Counted from the stretch's first letter, positions 24,195-35,120 are shown. The stretch is DNA of 64,000 bases from Pyrenochaeta sp. MPI-SDFR-AT-0127 (GCA_020747015.1 JAGTJM010000001.1:1302001-1366000); one strand, 5' to 3'. Numbers and translations are program-made. Notes: generated from the letters alone by a model not told the origin.

Positions 24195-25264
24195 ATGCCT
24201 GATGAGGCATTTTGTTGATACCCTTTCCTATTCCAGTTATGGCTGGAGACGATGAACAGAATCCGACAACGCGTTCGGCACTTGCGGTGCCGACGCTAAG
24301 ATTGAAGCCGCATTCGATATGCACCAATCACGCTATTGTTCAGCACGCCCATGACGATGTAATAGTACGCTTTAGTAATACCAAATTTCCAATTCATTCA
24401 TCATCATTCATTATTTCCAACATGCATATAATCTTATTCTATCAGTCTCGTGAACTTCTTCATTCTTACCATGCTTGTGTTGGGGATAGGATGGAAAAGC
24501 ACGAGTGTGTGGCCCACAACCATCTTCCACATACAATCCCATCCTTTCCCCAAAACAAGACTATGATAGGCTATGCAACATATACCCAAGCCCATCACAG
24601 GGATTCCCCACAGTCTGCCGTTTTCCCATCGTCGATGCTGCATTTCACCCCCCGATCCAGTCGAGAATCCCATGCCGCTCCCCGCTCAAATGCCATGTTG
24701 CGCGTTCAGCCCTGACGTGCGCCACGCCTTCTAGCTCCCCCATTGCTAGGCGTGGCTAAGCATTGCTCAGGCGCGTGGCGCCCTCGGGTGAAGTCAGTGG
24801 CGTTGGCGTTTTTGTTTGCGCCGCGGAGAGGGTGGATAGCGTTGTGGAGGAAACCCTGTGAGGTCATTGGCATAATTGTGTCGAGTTGATGACGAGGGAA
24901 GCTGTAAGTGTGTGCTAGAGAGGGGGGTAGAGAAAACGATGAAGAATATTTTGGCCAGGCATGGGGAGTGGAGCAGACGTTGGGGTTTTTTCTGAACTTG
25001 GGACTCGACTGCAACTAATTATGCACTTTGTGTATGTGTTTGTGCGCTCGTGTTGCCTTGAGGCTACGGAAGCTTGAGCGAAGCTCCAGTGCTTGTTCCG
25101 ACGGTTGATGTTAAATGGATAGATTGCTGCTGCACCAAGATGTAATCTTATTGAAAATATGCTGCTTGAGAATGCTACTCAACTAAAGATTATGTACGTG
25201 AACTACTAAAAGTCATATATATGTGACACTCTCGCGTCTTACTTGCTTCCTCAAAAGTACATAC
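24195..25264. other. Intergenic, transporter to synthetase
   Basis: The 3' flanks of two convergent genes. A weak 55-codon minus-strand ORF lies at 24706-24873 and is listed separately. Nothing else is supported. Confidence 0.45.
24706..24873 (-). CDS. Weak small ORF, 55 aa
   Basis: Starting at the ATG at 24873 (MPMTSQG), this ORF encodes 55 residues rich in Arg, Asn and Ala with a basic tail. Codon choice (GCC, AAC, CTC) looks coding-like, and the start context acaattATG is acceptable. There is no signal peptide, helix or domain. It could be a small conserved fungal protein or chance. Confidence 0.25.
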   Translation of the reverse strand: MPMTSQGFLHNAIHPLRGANKNANATDFTRGRHAPEQCLATPSNGGARRRGARQG

Positions 25265-27194
25265 TCATACACTCCCATTTGGCACCTGTATAGCACCATT
25301 TTGTTTCCCGCCTTCTAGTGGCTCACCCCAAATCTGCTTCACCAATTGTTTCTTGTTGATCTTTCCCATTGCATTCCTTGGTATGGCTTCCACAACCTTC
25401 AACTCCTGCGGGATCTTGTAGTTGGCTAGAATATCTTTCAGCGCTCTCCTCATATCCATAGCCCCCCATGCCTTGCCTCCCCTACCCGCCGTCCTTCCCT
25501 CCTCGCTTAGGACTACGACAGCAGCGACCTTCTGGCCCCAAGCTTCAGAGGGAAGGCCGACCACAGCGACTTCAGACACCAGCGGCAGAGAGAGCATTTC
25601 GCGTTCGATTTCAAGGGCAGAGACTTTCTCGCCGCCGGTTTTGATGATATCAGCAGACATACGGCCGTGAATGAAGTAAAGAGGTCCCTGAGCCCATTTC
25701 TGGTCGCTCTTGCCGGCCCCTTCAACATTTCGTCGCACTGCCACGTCGCCTGTCTTGAACCACTTTCCTTGTCCATCTGCGTCTTCCACAAATTCTTTCA
25801 GCGTGGCATCGGGGTTTTTCCAGTACTCTCGGAAAATGGTCGGTCCTCGTAACTGTATTTCGCCTTGCCGTTCACGGCCTGTTGATGCATCAATCTCTTG
25901 GCCTACTTCTATTATTTCGCCAGTGTCTGTATCTACTAGCCGTGCTTGTACAGAAGGCAGTGCCCACCCTACTGAGCCATCGACACGATCGGCAAAATCT
26001 AAACCGCATGATAGAGCCATGCCGACTTCCGTCATGCCGTACCGCTCCAGCAAAACGTTTCCGCCGCTGAGTTCCGTCCACGCCGATTTAACGGGTGTTG
26101 GGAGGGCTGCAGAGCCGGAGATGTTGAGACGCAAATTCGACGGGTGCAGGGCAGTCTTCGTCGCGGCTTGAAGTTCGAGGGTTAAGCTCGGATGCGAGGA
26201 TATTAATCGAGTGTATATTGTTGGAACGACGGTGAGAAAAGTAATTGGCTTCTTTGTAGGGTCGGGGTTTGGTAGGTATGGAGCTGCCAATCGCTCCCAG
26301 ACGGCTGATGCGTTGAATGGAAATTGGAACTCGATTGTGCTACCAGCGAAGAGCGGTGTAAGGAGCGCATTCACAGTGCCGTGAATATGGTGTAGAGGCA
26401 GAACGTGCAGCAGGACGTCCTGTTTACTGTAGTCCCAAGCCTCCAGTAGCGATTGCGACTGGGCCGTAAGCACATCTTGTGGGAGCAGCACACCCTTTGG
26501 CCGGTTCGTTGTTCCTGACGTGTACAACATCATCCCGCCTTTATTACTCGTGGGCTCTTCCAGCGTTACGTAGTCATCCGTCTTGCCCATCATGATCTTC
26601 TCCTGCTTGTAGTTGATAGGCTTCGTCTCCATGCCTTCGCTTAGCACATCGTCTGCCTGGCTCTGGAACTTCTCAGAGGAGAGCAGCATAAGCGATTCAC
26701 TCTGATCGATGATGTATCTTAGCTCGTGAGCAGGAAAGGTAGGCGATAGCGGTACGGCAATTGCATGGGCGGCGAGGATTGATAGCAGGGTCACTGAGAT
26801 TGGAGTCAATTGAAGTTCCTTTGGAGAGGAGTCCAGTGGAATGCGCACCTACATAGTCGTATCCATTTTCTACGAGGAAGGATATCCTTTGGCCCTCTGC
26901 ACTCTGCCCGTTGGTATTTCTCTGTATCTTGTCCTTGGCCGCCGCGACATCATTCACCAGCTCTCCGTACGTGAACCTCCGCCCTGATAGAGAATGTATG
27001 ACGGCTGTGCTTTGCGCATCGTGCTTCTTAATCGCCTCGAAGATGGGTAGGCGGGGTAGTGTTGATGCCATCCTGAGGGTAGAGGATGGTGTGAAGGCGA
27101 AAGGCTGAGCACAATGGGTGGGGTACCGAGTGTACGAGGACAGTGATATCTTGTGTCGTGTGAGAGTGCGAGCGAAAAGATTACGTGCCCACAT
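25265..27194 (-). CDS. Malonyl-CoA synthetase-like AMP-binding enzyme (ACSF3 type)
   Basis: Exons 27194-26849 and 26793-25265, joined across a 55-nt intron, encode 624 residues. The ANL adenylation core is complete: the P-loop-like motif LYTSGTTNRPKG, LPLHHIHG, LNISGSAALP, ERYGMTEVGMALS, the ATP-binding TGD motif (WFKTGD), the hinge HGRMSADIIKTGGEKVSALEIE region and the C-terminal catalytic Lys in PRNAMGKINKKQL. The combination HHIHGxxNALLxPL and GSAALPxPV is close to ACSF3/AAE13, which activate malonate or methylmalonate to the CoA ester. The first 41 residues are Arg/Ser-rich with almost no acidic residues, like a mitochondrial presequence, which supports the upstream ATG over the internal MASTLPR. 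There is no peroxisomal SKL-type end. The substrate is inferred. Confidence 0.9.
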
Positions 27195-27622
27195 AGCCGC
27201 GGAATTTTGCCTAGGATCAGCGCGATTGAAGCAGGATGCAAGGCGTCGGAGTACGGCAGTTCGGTAGGGAAGATGCTAGGGTTATTGCCGGATTCATTCG
27301 CTCAGCTGGACGCTCGACTACGAATTTGGACGTTGAAAGGGCATTCTTCAAACACATCCAGTCGCTGAAAGTAACCCCTCAGCTGCTTGCGAAGAGGAAA
27401 TAGCCGACTTTAGTATGCTGTTGCGGCGTCAATTGCTGTTCAACGGAGCTTCTCAGCTTCGTGAAGCATGACGCGCCCTCCCAGAGTTCCACCCCGACCG
27501 GCTTGGCAATCGCTTCGGCTTGCATTTCTGCTCCCGAACCATCCCCAATTCTCAACACCACGCTTCGACAGCTCTTATTGGTTCCCTACTCACGGCCGAT
27601 TCAATAGCACGTGTACCTGTTG

Positions 27623-28192
27623 ATGTTCCTGCGCAGAGTAGCCGTCGCTGGAAAGCGGTACATGTCAGCCATGTCCCAATCCATGACTCCGATGGAGGAT
27701 GCGCTGCGGGCAAAGGGAAGCTCTCACCTCGGATCATCTGAACATCCAGATATCCCGACGTTGAAGAATTTCTCAAGTATAAAGACTGACTGTCTCGCAG
27801 ATTTCAGAGGCATTGGAGCCCAGCACACTTGAAATTTTCAACGACTCACACAAACACGCACATCACAAGGCCATGCAAGGAGTCACAAGCAGAGAGGTAA
27901 ATCAACAATTGATTTGACCAAATGACATCGACTAACATATTCCAGACGCACTTTCGGTACGAACATACCAACAAAGACTCACTTGTCCAGAGGACAAATG
28001 GCTAACTCTTGTAGTGTGGTCATCACATCCACAGCTTTCCAAGGCAAGATGCAACTTGCAAGACACCGCATGGTCAACTCACTCATGAAAGACGAGATGG
28101 CACAAGAGGGCGGCATTCATGCTTTACAGCTCACAACTCGGACCCCTGAGGAGGAAGAAAGCAGAAAGCAGAAAGAGACTGCGCAAGCATGA
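27623..28192 (+). CDS. BolA-like protein, probably mitochondrial
   Basis: The core is firm. Exon 27801-27896 starts ISEALEPSTLEIFNDSHKHA, an 11-nt exon at 27946-27956 supplies THF and part of an Arg, and 28015-28192 carries VVITSTAFQGKM, ARHRMVNSLMKDEM and GIHALQL. These are the conserved helix, His-containing loop and strands of BolA. With Grx5-type glutaredoxins BolA proteins help deliver Fe-S clusters, mainly in mitochondria. The upstream exon starts at 27623 (MFLRRVAVAGKRY, presequence-like) and runs through SMTPMEDALR. Its 3' end is uncertain: no GT donor gives a normal intron. The best fit is a GC donor at 27710 paired with the CGCAG at 27800, losing two usual residues. A GT-AG alternative would be only 31 nt. 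Length would be about 130 residues. Confidence 0.85.
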
Positions 28193-28522
28193 ACCTAGCA
28201 AGCATCAACAAATCAGATACCCTCAATCAGCGTTACACCAACATGAACCATATTCTGCATAACCTCGACTCAACCTTCTAAACTTTTCCGCAGGTGCATT
28301 GCTTTTCTTCTATATAATCGCATCAAGGTCATGTCCATCAATACACCAACTTCGTCAGCCATAGTCAACTATCCCCGCTACACATTCACTTACTCATCTG
28401 ACTGTCACGTCCGCCACAAGGTCTCTTATTATGCACACACATCGTTCTTAACCCTGATTCTCATATGCACCAACTGTGGATGTTGCTGAGGTAGCAATGG
28501 CCTCTGTACGACCCGGCACTCA
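28193..28522. other. BolA 3' flank
   Basis: No gene seen; AT-moderate 3' untranslated and intergenic DNA. Confidence 0.45.
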
Positions 28523-28708
28523 TTACCTTATCACACTTACACGCACGTCTAGCGAGTCCAACATGCCCAGCTTTGGGAGAGAAACCTTTATAAGTATTGT
28601 GGACATATCCAAAACAAATACTGTGGCATTAATAGGTGCTGGGATAGCAAGAGCGCTGTTGGTGAGGAGGAGGAGGAGCGTGGCCAAGATGGCTGTGATT
28701 GACAACAT
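28523..28708 (-). CDS. Candidate small secreted protein, 61 aa
   Basis: From the ATG at 28708 the ORF encodes a strong signal peptide: MLSITAILATLLLLLTNS followed by ALA and IPAP, with likely cleavage after ALA. The mature part of about 38 residues is Ile/Val/Leu-rich with no Cys. The open frame continues upstream for 33 codons to another ATG at 28807, but that N-terminus is Phe/His-rich and unlikely. The opposite strand also has an 80-codon ORF over the same bases. No homologous family is recognised. The gene could be longer through splicing. Confidence 0.35.
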   Translation of the reverse strand: MLSITAILATLLLLLTNSALAIPAPINATVFVLDMSTILIKVSLPKLGMLDSLDVRVSVIR

Positions 28709-28965
28709 CTCAAAGTAGGTGAGCCAAGCTTGACAATACCAGAAGTATATGAATTGATTGAGTCTATGCTCATTAGGTTCATGAGTAAAAAAGAAGAACA
28801 GCGCCATTGAGTCGTTGGTTCTCGCCTTGGATGGTCGCGGTGATACCTACTGGTAGTAAAGTCTGCACAGCCACACGCTTAAACTTATGACATGCTTAAC
28901 TCCGGTGAACCTCAGGCAAACGCAGCCCGTCTGACAGTCCTCCAACACCAGCACAACCACCCACA

Positions 28966-29682
28966 ATGTCACACACACTGTTCACAAAAACACCGGCACT
29001 ACGCCAGGCTGCCCGACGGTCAATTCCCCGTCAAGCATCGAGCTTCTATCACAGCTCCACGGGCCCCAAGATGCCGTCCGGCACTGCGCAAATCCGCAAC
29101 CTACTCCGCCAAACGACTCTGCGCGCGACCGCTATAGCCGCACAGAGAACGTCATACCCCGTCTCGCAGCAATTCTCGCAGAGTACCTACACACAGCCGC
29201 GTCCAAGGTCGCCGAGCCCGCCGCCTCCGTACCAAGCACGCAGCATTACTGTGCTCGCGCCGCAAAACCAATGGACGCGCTTCTCCACATCCCCCTCTAA
29301 CGCGCTCTCCTCTGTGCGCACTTTTGCCTCGACACCGCGGACCCACTGGCCTGCCGAGCCGTCTCCTGCCGCCTCGTCACTCTCCCCCGACGCGCAAAAA
29401 GTGGTAGAGGACGCGATTGAGCAGATCACAGAGTTGTACGGTACAGCCAAGGATGAGTTCGAAATCGCGTCAGAGGAATCGGAGAAGAATACTACATATG
29501 CCGAGGATGATCGGGCCGCTGCGAGAGAAGAGTTGGACCGCCTGCTGGAGTATTACCAGGGGGTAGTGCAGGGTGGGGACTCGGGTGTGGGAGAGGAGGT
29601 AAAGAGGAGAGTAGGCGGGCGGATCAGAGAACTGGAGGCTGCGGTCTTGGCCATGGAGGAGGCAGCTACACACCATGATTAG
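28966..29682 (+). CDS. Probable mitochondrial protein, 238 aa, unknown function
   Basis: Single exon from the ATG at 28966 (ccacaATGTC context). Residues 1-125 are rich in Arg, Ser, Thr, Gln and Pro with almost no acidic residues, like a long mitochondrial presequence and linker; a Pro-rich patch PRPRSPSPPPPYQ lies at about 78-90. Residues about 135-238 are acidic and helical: AQKVVEDAIEQITELYGTAK, EELDRLLEYYQGVV, RRVGGRIRELEAAVLAMEEA. This looks like a helical hairpin or coiled coil. Basic N-terminus plus soluble helical tail fits an imported matrix or inner-membrane-associated factor. I recognise no named domain. Codon use looks coding and there are no internal stops. Confidence 0.7.
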   Translation: MSHTLFTKTPALRQAARRSIPRQASSFYHSSTGPKMPSGTAQIRNLLRQTTLRATAIAAQRTSYPVSQQFSQSTYTQPRPRSPSPPPPYQARSITVLAPQNQWTRFSTSPSNALSSVRTFASTPRTHWPAEPSPAASSLSPDAQKVVEDAIEQITELYGTAKDEFEIASEESEKNTTYAEDDRAAAREELDRLLEYYQGVVQGGDSGVGEEVKRRVGGRIRELEAAVLAMEEAATHHD

Positions 29683-30069
29683 AAGGTCAAAGGAGGTTTT
29701 GACGGTGGATTGTAATGTTGAGCGCGCAGCTCTCCACTTCGCTGGCGAGCGTGGATATAACCGTATTCAAAAACATAAGAGGATATCGGTGTACATTGTG
29801 GTCCTTTGTGAGACTAAGAGAGATGACATCTGGGACCGTATTCTGCTGATATTGATTGGGCACCAATAACTAGTTAACTTATAGTGTAGAAGATCGAGCG
29901 ATATTGTACTTGAGTATCATTAACTTCCATCCATCACCAAAGCGGATATCGTGCTTCATCCTGTTTCATCAATGAGTTTTAGTACGATATAGTAATGTCA
30001 AGTGCTCCAAACGCCAGCCCAATGCATACCCCATACTCCTGAAGATGAAACCACAACGAGTCTGGTATA
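29683..30069. other. Convergent 3' flanks
   Basis: Intergenic DNA between the 238-residue protein gene and the Srs2 helicase gene, whose 3' ends face each other. No feature seen. Confidence 0.5.
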
Positions 30070-33000
30070 TCAATTCTGCCGCGGCTTCGGCATTTGATTA
30101 TGCTTCACAGTCCATGGCTGCATTGTCCTCCTTGCGCCCAGTGTCTTCCTCTGCGTCGATTGACTCTGAACCTGACTCATCGATGTCGTGTGAAATGTCG
30201 ACGCAGGCCGGAATCCAGACGTCGATTTAGCAGGTGCCACTAACTTTGGGTCGTTGTCCGCCAGCTTCGAGCCCGATGTACGGTCCTCGTCTTCTGACTT
30301 TGCCGGTGAGCTGGATAGAAGAATGTATCTAGTCTTCTCAGTGCCTGGTTCTGGTTCGCTTCGCTTTGGTTTGTTGAGAATGGGTCTACTTTGTAGCTTA
30401 TGATTGGGTACCGATAGCGATTGAACGGGGCGAGAAGGGTGTGGCTGAACATTGGAGATATCATGTAATGGAGCCGCAGGCGAAGATTGCGAGCGCTTTA
30501 GAGTCGGTACCATACATGAGATTGGCTGTTCCACTTCTGGCATGGTACTTCCAGGTCTTTTGAAGAAACTTGTGATAGCTCCTTGTCCTGTTGCTCGCGG
30601 CTTCGTTATTCTTGCACGAGCAGGCTTGATATCTGCCTTCTTAGCCTCGGTGTACGTTCTTTTACCAGTCTCTGCATCTTGAGCAGTTGCAAGCATGCGG
30701 ATGCGTTCTGCTTCTTGCTGCATAGCTTGCAGATTTCCTAGATCGAGGGCGCTGGTGAAGCCGACTTTTTGCATCGTAGTAGATGCCACTGAGAAACTTG
30801 AAGTTCTATTCATAGAGATAGATACTGTTTCACTGGAGAACGAGGTAGATGATTCGAGCTTGCGGCGCTTATAAGGCTGCATATCGTTCTTGCCTGGGCC
30901 GGAGCCATTAGATTTGATGTTCAATGATGCACCCCATGTCGGGTCATCACCGTCGATCTCTTCTCTAGTCGTCGGATACTTGTCATCTTCCAAGTGCTCT
31001 AGCAAGCCTCGGGCAGCGTCGATGTCAAGCATGGGCGGACAAGGTCTTCGAAGGATCGTCGCTAGATCTGGTATGGTGCTGCGTTTAAAAGCAAGATCGG
31101 GCCCTCGCTCGCTAAAAAACTTTTGTATGCTTTGTTCAGATATGAATTTCGATAGTGTGGTCTTCTCTTGCCCAGATTGTTTGACTGGGCAACTCAGGTA
31201 CAGCAGTCCCTGTGCGCGTGTCATACCAACATACAGCAAACGCCGCTCTTCGTCGTGGTCGTCCGCTCGGGAATGGGGGATAGACCCATCGTATACTGCG
31301 GGCATAAAGACGACCGGCCATTCGAGGCCCTTTGAAGCGTGGATAGTAGAGATGGTGACCTGTTCAATCTCTCCTCCATCCTGATCTGCAACGCTGGAAA
31401 GAGTGACATTTGCAAGAAACTTGGATAATATGTCGGCAGCGGAATCCTTTCGCTGCTCTATGCCTTCCACAACGGGTAATGCATCATCAGAAACTTCTTC
31501 GCCGTTCGCAATAGCTGTGGCCATTTGTGTCGCTTGACCTACAAGCTCTTCTACGTTCGCCCATCTGTCTTGCCAATTGTCCTTGTGCGTTTGCTTGAGA
31601 TAAGACTCGAATAGAATCTTCTTCAAGATATGGCCAATGAGGTCCAGAAGGTTGCAAATTTCCCCTTTGGCAGGTAAAAGTTTATCGCGTGAGGTAATGA
31701 TAACATCCACGAAGACTTCAAGGCCTTTCTGTGCTTGTGTCGAAACCTTACTCTTCGGTCTTATCCTACCCTGTGCAATATCGAGGACCAACTTCCACAA
31801 TGTGATCTTTCTGATCTCAGCCTCCTCAAGCAAAGCCTTCACCGTAGAGTCGCCCACTTTTCGAGATGGAACATTGATGACTCGTGCGAGTGCATCGTTA
31901 TGGTCTGGTTGACTGACCACGCGCAAGTAGTCCAGAACAATCTTGATCTCTGCGCGATCGAAAAATTTGGTCCCTGCCACCATTCGATAAGGAATTCCTG
32001 CCTGTCCCAGAGCTCTCTCAATTTGGAGAGAGAGCGGCGAAGACCGTAGCAGAATAGCGTAGTCGTTATAATTTAAAAGTCCAGCTGTCAATGTTTTCGT
32101 TCGATAAATCTCCTCGACAATCCATTTTGCCTCTACAGTTGCGGACACGACATGCCGAAGTGTAGGCCGTTCACCCACACCATGAGTAGCGACCAGTGAT
32201 TTCTGTGGCCGGCTTTCGTCTTGCTCTATGACTGCCATGGCTGAGTTGAGAATACATCCAGATGACCGATAGTTGTTCTCGAGATTGATTACGACCGATT
32301 CAGGATAGTCGTCGCGCATGCGAGATAAATTCCCAATCTCAGCGGAGCGAAAGCTGTAAATGCTTTGGTCAGGGTCGCCCACAATCGTGATTCGCCTTGT
32401 GTGTTGCGCTAAGAGCCGCATCAACTCGTACTGGATATTATTGGTGTCTTGATACTCATCAATCAGAACAGCCTGGATTGTTGAAACGCATGTTGGGAAT
32501 CTTCGCAGAAGGTCTACGCATCTCACGAGAAGATCATCATAGTCGAGAAGGTTGGATGCTTGCAAGTGTTCCTGGTATGAAGAGTATACCATAGCGAACT
32601 CATTGTCGTTGACATTTTTGCATGTCTTCCTGAAGTCGTCCGCCGATCTGCCTTTCGCTTTCAGCTTAGATATTCGTGAGCGAGCATGCCCTGGCTCAAC
32701 AGAGTAATCGAAACGTTTGACGATCCGTTTCAGAATTGCTGTACTGTCGCTAGTGTCGGCGATTCCAAAGTTCTTATCAATTCCAATCTCCTGTCCGTAC
32801 CGAGAAAGAAAGCGACGTGCAACCGAGTGGAAAGTCCCAAGAATCAATTTGGCCTCCAATTTCTCTCCCACGAATCCTTTGATCCTCTCCTTCATCTCCC
32901 GGGCTGCCTTGATGGTAAAAGTGCACACTATGATGTTCCATGGTTGTAAGCGCTCGTGATTGATGTGATAGGCGACGCGTGCTGTGAGTGTTTTCGTCTT

Positions 33001-33096
33001 TCCAGAGCCAGGCGGCGCGAGAACCTGCACCACGTTCGAGGGGCTGGTGACTGCGCTCTTCTGTGCATCATTGAGTCCCTCCAACAACGCTTCCAT
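30070..33096 (-). CDS. srs2: Srs2-type ATP-dependent DNA helicase (UvrD/PcrA superfamily 1)
   Basis: Single exon, 1008 residues, starting MEALLEGLNDAQKSAV. The superfamily-1A helicase core occupies about residues 1-680: Q-motif region LNDAQ, Walker A PPGSGKT with Lys33, motif Ia CTFTIKAAREMKER, motif II VLIDEYQDTN, motif III GDPDQSIYSFR, motif IV NNYRSS and motif V/VI ISTIHASKGLEW and LYVGMTRAQ. Srs2 strips Rad51 from single-stranded DNA and limits crossovers and unscheduled recombination at forks. The tail has a canonical PCNA-interaction box, Q838-GAI-TS-FF845, and a SUMO-interaction-like hydrophobic run Y-I-L-L at 924-927 followed by Ser and acidic residues, as expected of Srs2 recruited by SUMO-PCNA. 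Divergent from the SET methyltransferase gene, with starts 201 bp apart. Confidence 0.95.
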   Translation of the reverse strand: MEALLEGLNDAQKSAVTSPSNVVQVLAPPGSGKTKTLTARVAYHINHERLQPWNIIVCTFTIKAAREMKERIKGFVGEKLEAKLILGTFHSVARRFLSRYGQEIGIDKNFGIADTSDSTAILKRIVKRFDYSVEPGHARSRISKLKAKGRSADDFRKTCKNVNDNEFAMVYSSYQEHLQASNLLDYDDLLVRCVDLLRRFPTCVSTIQAVLIDEYQDTNNIQYELMRLLAQHTRRITIVGDPDQSIYSFRSAEIGNLSRMRDDYPESVVINLENNYRSSGCILNSAMAVIEQDESRPQKSLVATHGVGERPTLRHVVSATVEAKWIVEEIYRTKTLTAGLLNYNDYAILLRSSPLSLQIERALGQAGIPYRMVAGTKFFDRAEIKIVLDYLRVVSQPDHNDALARVINVPSRKVGDSTVKALLEEAEIRKITLWKLVLDIAQGRIRPKSKVSTQAQKGLEVFVDVIITSRDKLLPAKGEICNLLDLIGHILKKILFESYLKQTHKDNWQDRWANVEELVGQATQMATAIANGEEVSDDALPVVEGIEQRKDSAADILSKFLANVTLSSVADQDGGEIEQVTISTIHASKGLEWPVVFMPAVYDGSIPHSRADDHDEERRLLYVGMTRAQGLLYLSCPVKQSGQEKTTLSKFISEQSIQKFFSERGPDLAFKRSTIPDLATILRRPCPPMLDIDAARGLLEHLEDDKYPTTREEIDGDDPTWGASLNIKSNGSGPGKNDMQPYKRRKLESSTSFSSETVSISMNRTSSFSVASTTMQKVGFTSALDLGNLQAMQQEAERIRMLATAQDAETGKRTYTEAKKADIKPARARITKPRATGQGAITSFFKRPGSTMPEVEQPISCMVPTLKRSQSSPAAPLHDISNVQPHPSRPVQSLSVPNHKLQSRPILNKPKRSEPEPGTEKTRYILLSSSPAKSEDEDRTSGSKLADNDPKLVAPAKSTSGFRPASTFHTTSMSQVQSQSTQRKTLGARRTMQPWTVKHNQMPKPRQN

Positions 33097-33297
33097 GGCC
33101 TCGGTGGGACGCGTAACGTCCCTACACCGAATGTCAAATGCTGAGTGGTGTGACGCGAAGAAGGCTAAGCAAACACGCTAGCACGCGTTGCACGTGCTGA
33201 TAAGATAAGAGCTATAGCTTTTCGAGCACTTTTGCAAGAGGATGTGAAGGGTCTACTGTATCAATTAAACTAAAATTACATACATTGACCTCACGAG

Positions 33298-34878
33298 ATG
33301 GATGACTTTGAAGATACCACAGATCGCTTTCTGAGTTGGTTCAAGTCTGTCGGGGGCGAGTTCCGGGAAGACCTACTTGAGATCCAGGACCTTCGATGTC
33401 GAGACGCCGGCCGAGGCATCAGTGAGTCAATTATGAGCCCAAAGTTAAAAGTGTTCCGTTCAATTCTCATCTCCCACAGTCGCCATTAAAGACATTCCGG
33501 AGGACACTACCCTTTTCACGATTCCTAGGAATGCTATAATCAACGTGCAGACATCTGAACTTGCTCAGAAAATTCCAAATGTGTTCGATGGATCTCTCGA
33601 TGAAGACGATGAAGATGTAGAACCGCTGGATTCGTGGGGATCTCTCATCTTAGTCATGTTGTTTGAATACCTGCAAGGTGAAGGTTCACGATGGAAACCA
33701 TATATCGATGTATTACCGAGCACCTTTGACACACCGATTTTCTGGTCCGGTTCCGAACTCAAAGAGCTTGAAGGCTCTTGTTTGACAGCCGAGAAGATTG
33801 GAAAGCAAGAAAGTGACGACATGTTACGCTCACGAATACTGCCTATCGTACTTCAGAACCCCACAGTGTTCTATCCTAAAGGCGCTCGCCAACTGACTGA
33901 GGACGAGCTACTTCACCTGGCGCATCGTATGGGTAGTACTATTATGGCCTATGCATTTGATCTTGACAACGATAATGAACAGTTAGACGATGAGGAAGAA
34001 GGCTGGGTTGAAGACCGTGAAGGCCAAACAATGCTAGGAATGGTGCCCATGGCAGATATACTTAATGCTAATGCAGACTTCAATGTAAGCATCCCAGTCC
34101 AATTATGTTACACTGAATGACTCATTTTCTGTCGTGCCATAGGCCCATGTGAATCACGGTGAGAATTTAGAGGTCACGTCACTTCGCGCCGATACTCATG
34201 CTGGCACGGAGATTCTCAACTACTACGGTCCTCTTCCCTCTTCAGAACTTCTCAGACGCTATGGTTATGTTACACCTGAGCATCGCCGCTATGATGTAGC
34301 GGAAATATCTTGGACCCTCATACGATCAACATTGTGCAAACACCTCGGTGTGACTGAGGATGTTCTAAATGGAATAGTAAGCGGTATCCCCAAAGGTCAA
34401 TAATTGAGGCATTTTTTTAATGTTTCTATAGGAAGCCGAACTAGACGAAGAAACGTTAGAAGACTACTTTATCATCGAACGCGACTCTGGAGAACCCTCC
34501 TCTGAAGGTCGCCTTTCTCACCCAGCCAAGCTTCTGGAGGTCTCATCAGAATTGGAAGAACAGGTCAAAAAAGTGCTGAAAAGTTTGAAGATATTGAAAC
34601 CGAATCTCATTCCTGACAAACGCAAGCGTGATGAGATCTATAATGATGTCGTTGAACAGGCGTTGGCAGCTACGCTTGCTCGGTATCCCACAACAGTTGA
34701 AGAAGATGAAGTACTGCTGAAAAAATCAGATCTATCCAAAAGACATCGCATGGCTGTTCAGGTACGATTGGGTGAGAAGCTCTTGCTTCAGGAGGCAAAG
34801 GCGCTGGTAAGGGACCTCGAGGGCAAAGATACCGAATTGACTGGAGAGAGAGCAGCAAAGAGAAGCAAGAATGAGTGA
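33298..34878 (+). CDS. rkm4: SET-domain lysine methyltransferase, Rkm4/SETD6 type
   Basis: Four exons, 33298-33421, 33480-34084, 34143-34376 and 34432-34878, give 469 residues; introns are 58, 58 and 55 nt and all joins are in frame. The split SET domain covers about residues 20-290: RDAGRGI...AIKDIPEDTTLFTIPR at the start, an inserted helical region, MVPMADILNAN, then the catalytic NHGENLEV and EILNYYGPLPSSELLRRYGY. The Rubisco-LSMT substrate-binding helical domain follows, and the basic C-terminus ends AKRSKNE. Yeast Rkm4 methylates ribosomal protein L42; human SETD6 methylates RelA and others. A ribosomal substrate is inferred. The N-terminus MDDFEDTTDRFLSWFKSVGGEF matches family members well. 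Confidence 0.92.
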
Positions 34879-35120
34879 CAGAAGCATTGAATAGAATGAG
34901 TATCTTTCTAAAACTGCAAGCACCAGTTTCCCGTATGGTATTACTTCTCGTAATATGTACTAACCCGTTTAGTCAAATCACATTAGCCTTAGTAATGCAG
35001 CTGTGTCGCATGCGCATATGAAGGAATTCACAAAAATAAGGTCTCAAAAAGTTCACTGGTGCACTCTCTATCTAAATTTCAATCAGCGAGGCGGAATAAT
35101 CCTAGACCCTCGAATTGGTG
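34879..35120. other. Convergent 3' flanks
   Basis: Short intergenic interval between the SET gene and the first RING-like gene. No feature seen. Confidence 0.5.
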
